From Ectobius pallidus (lineage: Eukaryota > Arthropoda > Insecta > Blattodea > Ectobiidae), in NCBI GenBank assembly GCA_964059195.1, contig CAXKWD010000003.1:194890174-194954173 (forward strand): a DNA stretch of 64,000 nucleotides, read 5' to 3'. The translations under genes were made by a program, and so were the position numbers. The notes below the pieces were generated by a model. The model was not told the DNA's origin, ran no database searches, and saw only the letters and a list, made by a program, of their open reading frames with translations. The stretch's first letter is position 1, and each line of letters starts with the position of its first letter. Positions 57,906 through 64,000 of the stretch are shown here, piece after piece.

Positions 57906-58353
57906 CACGAACGAACCACTTCACTTGTTCTTTCACTGGCGAATTGACAGTGTGTCTTACTACCTGCTACTTGTTCTTTTGAGCTAATCCTCCCCCTTCC
58001 CCCGTCAGTCAGCATTTCTTTGGTGAAAGTTGTCTGGGAAAATCAAGTTTGTGTGAAAAACCCACCCCCTGCTGTTTTGCCGTTCTGCTCTTCATTCAGG
58101 GATGTCCATTATAATGTTTGTAAAAATTACAGAAGTAGAATTTTATTTTAAATATACTGTACAAAATAGGCATTTTTAGGCACTAAAACAGTGAAATAGG
58201 CTCTAAAGGACCAAATAGGCATTTTAGGGCACTATAAAACTCTATAAATGTAAGTGAATTATCATGAAACGTCGACATATTTAAACATTTTCATGTTTTT
58301 TCTTAAGGAACAAAATAGGCATTTGCCCTAAAATCCCAGGTCTATATTATTAG

Positions 58354-58530
58354 TAAACTGATTCATAGACTGCAGAACTAATAACATTTACTGATAATAT
58401 TTGGTGTTTTTCTATAAGTGTTTTTGGACCAATAACTTATTCTCAGACCCATGTAATTCAGATTTCGTGACCTTAAAATTGTGGAAAACGAATCACTCTA
58501 TTTTATTATGAATTTAGAAAAAGCTTACAT
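58354..58530. other. Unassigned AT-rich sequence
   Basis: No feature was recognised between the hAT and family X elements. Confidence 0.35.
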
Positions 58531-59694
58531 GGGTCATTCTCACGATTGTGGGGATTTTCATCCACTGTTAAGCTGGAATTACAATTGTCACAAAACTGTG
58601 TTTTATTGATGTCATCTCGTTTATTATGATGTTAACCTATTTCCAGTGAATTGGCCGAGCTCAATGTTAATCACTAAATTAGATATAATTTTTTTTAATA
58701 TCAGTAGGTGCAAATATCAGTCAACTCCGTAACGGAGCGTTTTCCGGTCCTAATATTAACAATTTGAAATATTAAAGCATTTTTATTCATTGTTTCTATA
58801 TGTCATCGGCTTGCCAATCACCTTGTATCAATTTTATCTCAAATATTTACTATTATGGACAAAAAAATTAAAACTTTTAATTTAGAATATAGAATCAAGA
58901 TTTTTTAATGCTAAATTTTGTTACTATGGTTTGACTTTTTAATGTAAAATATTTATTTTCATATCCCATGCATGCCAAGAATAGAGTGCATAAATTCCTC
59001 CTCATTAAGAAAAAGAAATTAAAAAATTAGTGCTAACTATTGCCATTTTACTTATTGTTATGGGGTGGAGACTGCGTTACGGTGTGGACACTTGCGTTAT
59101 GGTGTGGACATTCATTTCAAGATGTGGACATGTTTTCGTTAATGTATTCATATAATGAGGTAAATACAGTTAATAAGCTAAATTTAAATTAAATTAAACA
59201 TATGCAAGCCAATAAAGGCACCACTGTAACAGTGTTCAACACCGTAACGAATTTCTTCGTGACGGAGTTGACCGTTACAGAGTTGACTTTTTTTTTTTGT
59301 TCATAAGTTTTCGAAGTTAAGACTGGAAAAAAACGACGATTCATCACATGCTTTATCTTCAAATACAGCCAATAATTCTTTGCTAGACTAAAAATATTTA
59401 TAAAAATAAAAAAAATCACACTTTTTTCTACGTTACGGTGTTGACATGCAATTAAGGTACGTTCCTGAAAAATATGGTTTTTTGCTCTTACGCTTCCTAC
59501 AATCACACAAGGAATACTTTTGTGGCTGCCACATTGTTGCCATCGTTCTTCCCAATTAACTTATGGCCGTAAGTAATGCCGCAATAGCATAGTTGGCGAA
59601 AATTTAATTTCTACGTGCGTTACGGAGTTGACTGGCGTAATGCAGGGACACTCAGTTTAGCACTTAAATAAAAATAAATAACACAGTACAAATA

Positions 59695-60294
59695 GCCGGC
59701 GCGGTGGCTCATGCTGTAGCGCGTGAGCCTGGCATGCTAGCGGTCCTGAGTTCAAATCTCGGGGCCGGCGGGTGTGTCATTCGTGGTGGACGAAGCCGTG
59801 CCTTGGGGGTTTTTCTCGGGGTTCTCCCGTTTCCCCCTCTCATTCCACCAACACTCTCCACTTCATCTCACCTTTCCCCCTTTTCATCATCATCCCGTTT
59901 CCACTTCCGGTATCGGGCCTGCTTTGGCAGTCAGCGCCCTTTGGGGGCCTCTCCCGTCCTCCCCGCTGCTTGTGGTCAAGAGGTTGTTGGTGGCGTGTGT
60001 CGCGGACCTGTCGGGGCTCCGGTTGGAGGGACCGAAGGGGGTGGCGTGTGTCGCGGACCTGTCGGGGCTCCGGTTGGAGGGACCGAAGGGGGTGGCGCAT
60101 ACGTGGCATGGTAAGAAGGCTTGCTGGATGTAGGGGAGCTCCGTGGGGGCCTGCGGGGGGATCTGCAGTCCTGGGCGGTCTATGGGCACGCAACTCATTC
60201 CATCCCGGAGGTAGGTACAATAAGCCTGCGGCTTCGGTGCTTAGGGGCGTTCCCACCCCGCCTCCCGCCTAAAGGGCACTTATTCAATTCAATT
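59695..60294 (+). mobile_element. SINE-A copy 3, full length, plus strand
   Basis: Flanked by cagtacaaata (59684-59694 and 60295-60305). The head gccggcgcggtggctcatgc has an A-box-like segment and B-box gagttcaaatctcgg; the tail is (ttcaa)n. A 51-bp internal tandem duplication (59989-60039 and 60040-60090) is unique to this copy. The long overlapping frames here are GC-rich SINE translation. Confidence 0.92.
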
Positions 60295-60348
60295 CAGTAC
60301 AAATAAGAATAAAATAATTATCGTAATATCATCAATGAGAGTGGGCAT

Positions 60349-60489
60349 AGGCGCCGACTTAGGGGGGGGGGGCAAGGTACTTTCTGCCCCCCCCCCAAAG
60401 ACTTAAGATTTTATCATGTAAGGCCTATGTATAACTACTGAAAATCCAGTTCTTGCCCCCCCCCAGAAATATTACCAAGTCAGCGCCTC
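60349..60489. mobile_element. 141-bp element with G-run and C-run and 13-bp flanking repeats
   Basis: Ends AGGCGCCGACTT and complement AGGCGCTGACTT-like, flanked exactly by tgagagtgggcat (60336-60348 and 60490-60502). A ggggggggggcaag run faces ccccccccc runs at 60387 and 60456. Superfamily uncertain because 13 bp is longer than hAT duplications. Confidence 0.6.
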
Positions 60490-60802
60490 TGAGAGTGGGC
60501 ATACCTTCTGCAGTTCCTGTATTTACAATTTTTTTAGAAAACTTCTCGGTCAATTTCTTAACTTTCGTACATGCAGTACTTCGAGCTGGGACATTGATTT
60601 CATGGGTAATTTGTAGTTCCTGTCAACATTTCAAGCTATTAAATACTCCAATATATCAGAATAAAAATATACTTCTTTATATTTTAACTAGATAAATGAT
60701 GATTACGTACGAGTAAATAGTAAAAAGGGAGGAAATTTCTAATTTATGAGACTGGCAAGGTTGGGACACGAAATTCCCCACAATCGGAAGAATGACCCAC
60801 AT

Positions 60803-61747
60803 ACACTATCAAAGGAATTTTTGTCATAATAAGTTTTTAGGATTTGAGGTTAGATTTTAGCCTGGCAGGTGTATTCATTTCTTAGAGTTAGTTATTATTT
60901 GTTACATTTATGAAATGCTTTGAAATAGTATTGACAAAAATACAAAGAAGGGAAAAAACACAAACAAAAATCCAGACATAACCTCCAAATCAATCAGCTA
61001 AATAATGAATTAATAATATTAGTGAAGAGATTTTATGATTAGTGAACATATCTCTATGAAACAAGATTTTGGTAACTAATGAATCATATGAGTTCTAATA
61101 ATTTTGCAAGTTCTTTGAAATAAGGCCCTATGCACAGAAAAAGATATCGAGTGTAATTATGATGATACGCCATTGGCTATTGACAACTCACATCCTATGC
61201 ACTGATGCTGTGATATAAAGTTCATATTTAATAGGTCATGTCGCATGGCGGCATTCAGTTTATTATTGTTATTCAAAGACAGAAAGTTATGGTAATAACA
61301 CACCGAATATACTGTGCGTCTGGCATATAAATAATAACCTCCACTTGGATTTATGGGAGAGGATTGGTTGCTATGGTAATATGCGACTCAATGTGGACGC
61401 AGCTTATGGAACATAATGTGTACCGGCCTTATAAATAGTAAATATGAAATCTCGCGTCGTCCCACGCACCGAGTTATGGAAGATATTCTCAGAGCATTGG
61501 TTACTATGGTAACTTCGCTACTCCACGCCCATCTGCAGCATGAGAGTGGGCAGTCAGGGGTGTCAAGGGGATCTAGGGTGCCCCTGTGCCTCACTACCTT
61601 GCTGAAAAAAAAATTCTGATCCTTCAAATAACATTTGGTCAGAGTTTAACGTTTAACGTATTGTAGTCCTATACATCTCCCAAAAGTATGCTACAGATAC
61701 AATAACAGCTTACTTCCGGAATGAACCCAAATGTTCTACATCAGATG
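60803..61747. other. Unassigned sequence
   Basis: No gene. A GC-richer part at 61440-61580 holds two opposed frames without family motifs; the repeated ggttgctatggtaa/ggttactatggtaa motif (61366, 61498) is ~130 bp apart. Confidence 0.35.
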
Positions 61748-61755
61748 GCCTATAT

Positions 61756-62017
61756 CAGCGTTTCTCAACCTTTTTGAACCGGAGGACCTCTAAAATTTGT
61801 GAAAAAAATTGAAGGACCCCTAATTTTACATCCCATTTTTAAAAGAAGGCCTATATTCTTAATATTTGGGGTATTAATTATAGGTCATTATAACGAAATA
61901 TGTGAAAAATTTTACTTCTTTACTTTCCACTTGCTTTGTGATATTTTTTAATTATGTCTGCGGACCATCTACACCATCTTCGCGGACCACTGGTGGACCA
62001 TAGGTTGAGAAACGCTG
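61756..62017. mobile_element. hAT MITE of 262 bp
   Basis: Ends CAGCGTTTCTCAACCT and complement; flanks gcctatat and gcctaaaa agree at 6 of 8 bases. The inside has ggaccacc/ggtccgc-like motifs common to this type of hAT MITE. Confidence 0.75.
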
Positions 62018-62035
62018 GCCTAAAACATCTTGCAG

Positions 62036-62598
62036 TGACTATTCCACTCATACACCGCGTGTTTGATATTGACCAATAACGTTTTGCAGTTTCTGGGATA
62101 TAGACCAATCACGATCGTTTATCTTATAGAATGTTTGTTATTAATATGAGGGTGCGATATTACCTGATAAAATCATCTCATTACTAGACGCGTAGGCATC
62201 AACGTGCGGTGATTAATACGTCACAGCTGCCATTAACCAGCACGAAAACACATTATTTTATACAACATAACTTTTTTTGGAAATTGAAATTCAGTAATAT
62301 AAATGTCCATTGATTAAAAACATAATTTCGATTCGGTGTAAGCCATTTCGCGTGCTTTTGTAGCTGTTTGATGTAAGTAATCGATTCATTGAATCGATTC
62401 GTGGACTGTTCATTCATCTAGTATGCCGTGTTACGACTCACAGAATATTGACAACAAAGTAAGAAAATAATTATTATTTACAAAATCGTTACAGTGTATT
62501 CGTGGAATAGTCCTAATAAATCCTACCCGAGATTGCGAGTTTCGTCAGATATATCGATAAACTCGTAATCTCTCGTGGGATTACCTAAGATTATATCA
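62036..62598 (-). repeat. Dispersed repeat R5, copy e
   Basis: A full-length minus-strand copy starting 19 bases after the hAT MITE, with the tatcgataaactcgtaa palindrome at its right end. Confidence 0.65.
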
Positions 62599-62599
62599 T

Positions 62600-63330
62600 A
62601 GTAATGAGTGTTCTCATATATTCCGTTGTTTTTATCGATTTGAATTTTATTCGTGAAATAGTAAACGAGTACACTTATCAGAAAGCATTCATTTCATTAC
62701 CTACGACAGTACCAATGAAGAGCCATTTTTTCAAAACTAACTTTCAGGAAATCTATATTTCTCAGGGCTGAAAAAGCTATTTGTACCGAAACTGTGAAGG
62801 GCTATAGGCTATTCTGATTTTACAATTATGTGACTCATATGATGCGCTTTAAAACTACTGTAAAAGGTTTGAAATTATGTTGTTGAAATGTTATGCACAT
62901 AACAGTTTTAATTAACTTGTACTTCACAATGTTGTATACAATTTATTTACAATTCCAAATTCGAGCAAAAGTGTGCAACAAAAAATTGTGTTGTTATGGC
63001 ATCCTTTGTAGAGCCACTAGTAGGTGCCCGCGATTATTTATTCAACTGATAGAAGTTTTACTTAGATCATTTAGTAACAAAAAATAATTAAAACGTTATA
63101 TTTATTAAAACTTACATCTTTTTACATAAGTTGCATGAAATAAGTAATTTTACTCTTAATTGTGTTGTTTTACATAAATAATATAAATAATTAAAAGAAT
63201 AAAACGAATCTTATGCTACCATACGAGCATACAGATTCGAAATTAAACAACTAAATCATACGGTACCGCATACTCATATAACTTACCCAAATCATGCATA
63301 AAAGATACGGTAGGTAAATGAAAAGCTAAA
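62600..63330. other. Unassigned AT-rich sequence
   Basis: No gene or repeat end was recognised. Confidence 0.35.
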
Positions 63331-63334
63331 AACC

Positions 63335-63550
63335 CGGCTTCGAGGTGCATTTCACGATTGAAGTGCGCAGTCCGGGGGAAAAAAGAATAACCTCAGATTT
63401 CAGTACCCTAGCCCAGCCTAGTGAGTTTCGTCCAAATCATTCCCATTTAGGCGTGATTTCTTGATTTCCTCCTGTCCTCCTAGACACCTATCCACCTGTC
63501 TACCTAGAAAAAAGTCAGATCTCTGCGAGTCTTAACAAATTAATCAAGTA
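63335..63550 (-). mobile_element. Helitron-like fragment, minus strand
   Basis: On the minus strand it contains cgcagagatctga, atttggacgaaactcac and atgcacctcgaagccggg in an order partly shared with 18794-19443. Both ends are missing. Confidence 0.5.
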
Positions 63551-63604
63551 GAGCTGGTTAACAGAATCGAAGTGATCGAGGAATTGATGTGTTATAGCCT
63601 GTGG

Positions 63605-63680
63605 CAAAAAAAATATATATAAAAAATAATAATAATAAAATAAAATAAAAATAAAAAAAAATAATAATAATAATAAAATG
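63605..63680. repeat. A-rich simple repeat
   Basis: Mixed (aat)n and (aaata)n units. Confidence 0.85.
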
Positions 63681-64000
63681 ACGATGCTCTTTTTTCCTAG
63701 TTGCTAAGACCCCTTCAATTAATTTCACAGTTAAATAAGGTCTTGTTAATAGGTGGTTTTTGGATCTACACGGAATGATAAGCTCAAATATTATATTAAT
63801 ATTTTTTTACTAGGATAGTCTTTGTCGGGGACGCAACCGCAGAATACGTAAAATTAGCGCGCTCCGTATCTTACGATTTGTTTTCATATTTGCCATAAGT
63901 AGAAAAAGGCAGTGTGTTTACTCGCTTTTCCTTTAGCCTACTTTTTAGTTACTACTTTAAAATTAATATAGTGTAGCTATAATTTAACCTAACTTTTTTC

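Larger units (their letters stand above)
56804..58344 (-). mobile_element. hAT element, family 2, longest copy with transposase remnants
   Basis: Ends TAGACCTGGGATTTTAGG and complement, flanked by attattag (56796-56803 and 58346-58353; 9 bases match if the next T is counted). On the minus strand it still holds the first transposase exon (57905-57795) and the C-terminal dimerisation segment (57404-57225), with a SINE-E copy in between. The middle of the transposase is missing. It is the likely parent type of the MITEs at 26761, 33311 and 42872. Confidence 0.9.
58531..60798. mobile_element. TIR element, family X, long copy interrupted by SINE-A
   Basis: The left end GGGTCATTCTCACGATTGTG and right end (complement) GGGTCATTCTTCCGATTGTG are inverted; acat occurs at both outer flanks (58527-58530 and 60799-60802), a possible 4-bp duplication. 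Inside, taacggagttgac/gtcaactccgtaacg motifs recur at 58718, 59225, 59265 and 59618 on both strands. No transposase was recognised. The short relative is at 9914. Confidence 0.55.
30548..64000 (+). other. Fbxl7: Presumed Fbxl7 intron, more than 33 kb, filled with transposons
   Basis: It begins with a consensus GTGAGT donor. None of the sequence downstream encodes the next expected LRR residues, so the intron is taken to run past the window. An unrelated nested gene was not found in it. Confidence 0.6.

Noticed and set aside
59704..60272. Overlapping frames of 102-166 codons on both strands
   Set aside because: They coincide with SINE-A copy 3 and its 51-bp duplication.

Overview
The window is a stretch of a repeat-rich eukaryotic genome, very probably an insect. 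It is AT-rich overall, with short GC-rich islands where tRNA-derived SINEs sit. It has spliceosomal introns, one recognisable host gene and a dense layer of DNA transposons, SINEs and decayed retrotransposons. The LINE tail type (reading ...AAMNLRVP-stop) and the variety of SINEs fit a polyneopteran such as a cockroach or termite. That placement is inference; no species can be fixed from the sequence.

Host gene: the only confident cellular gene is the 5' coding exon of an F-box/leucine-rich-repeat protein of the FBXL7 type (29692-30547, + strand). It has an in-frame stop just before its ATG, a splice acceptor at 29634 and a splice donor at 30548. The rest of its LRR domain is not in the window, so everything from 30548 to 64000 is best read as one intron longer than 33 kb. 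The sequence before 29634 is upstream intron or 5' flank.

Left arm (1-29.6 kb): the 3' end of a pogo/Tigger-like transposase with a PHD-type finger (1-606); hAT-type non-autonomous elements with 8-bp target duplications (3398, 7213, 26761); a 713-bp near-perfect palindrome flanked by TA (10882-11594); a foldback element made of 12 tandem units in two opposed arrays around a protein-coding core (13790-16168); a BEL/Pao C-terminal remnant (18393); a Helitron-like element (18794-19443); and a SINE inserted into another SINE, with both target duplications intact (25522-26094).

Right arm (30.5-64 kb, inside the presumed intron): more hAT, mariner and Tigger MITEs, LINE 3' ends, three copies of a 600-bp SINE, and a 1541-bp hAT element (56804-58344). 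The last still keeps both the first zinc-finger exon and the C-terminal dimerisation segment of its transposase, and it appears to be the source of the short MITEs at 26761, 33311 and 42872. Several inverted-repeat-bounded families (9914/58531, 12236/46497, 37252, 49971/51012, 53938) could not be placed in a known superfamily.

The elements work as parasites of one another and of the host intron: SINEs depend on LINE machinery, MITEs on full-length transposases, and several insertions interrupt older elements. No CRISPR array, bacterial operon, rRNA gene or confident functional tRNA gene was seen.
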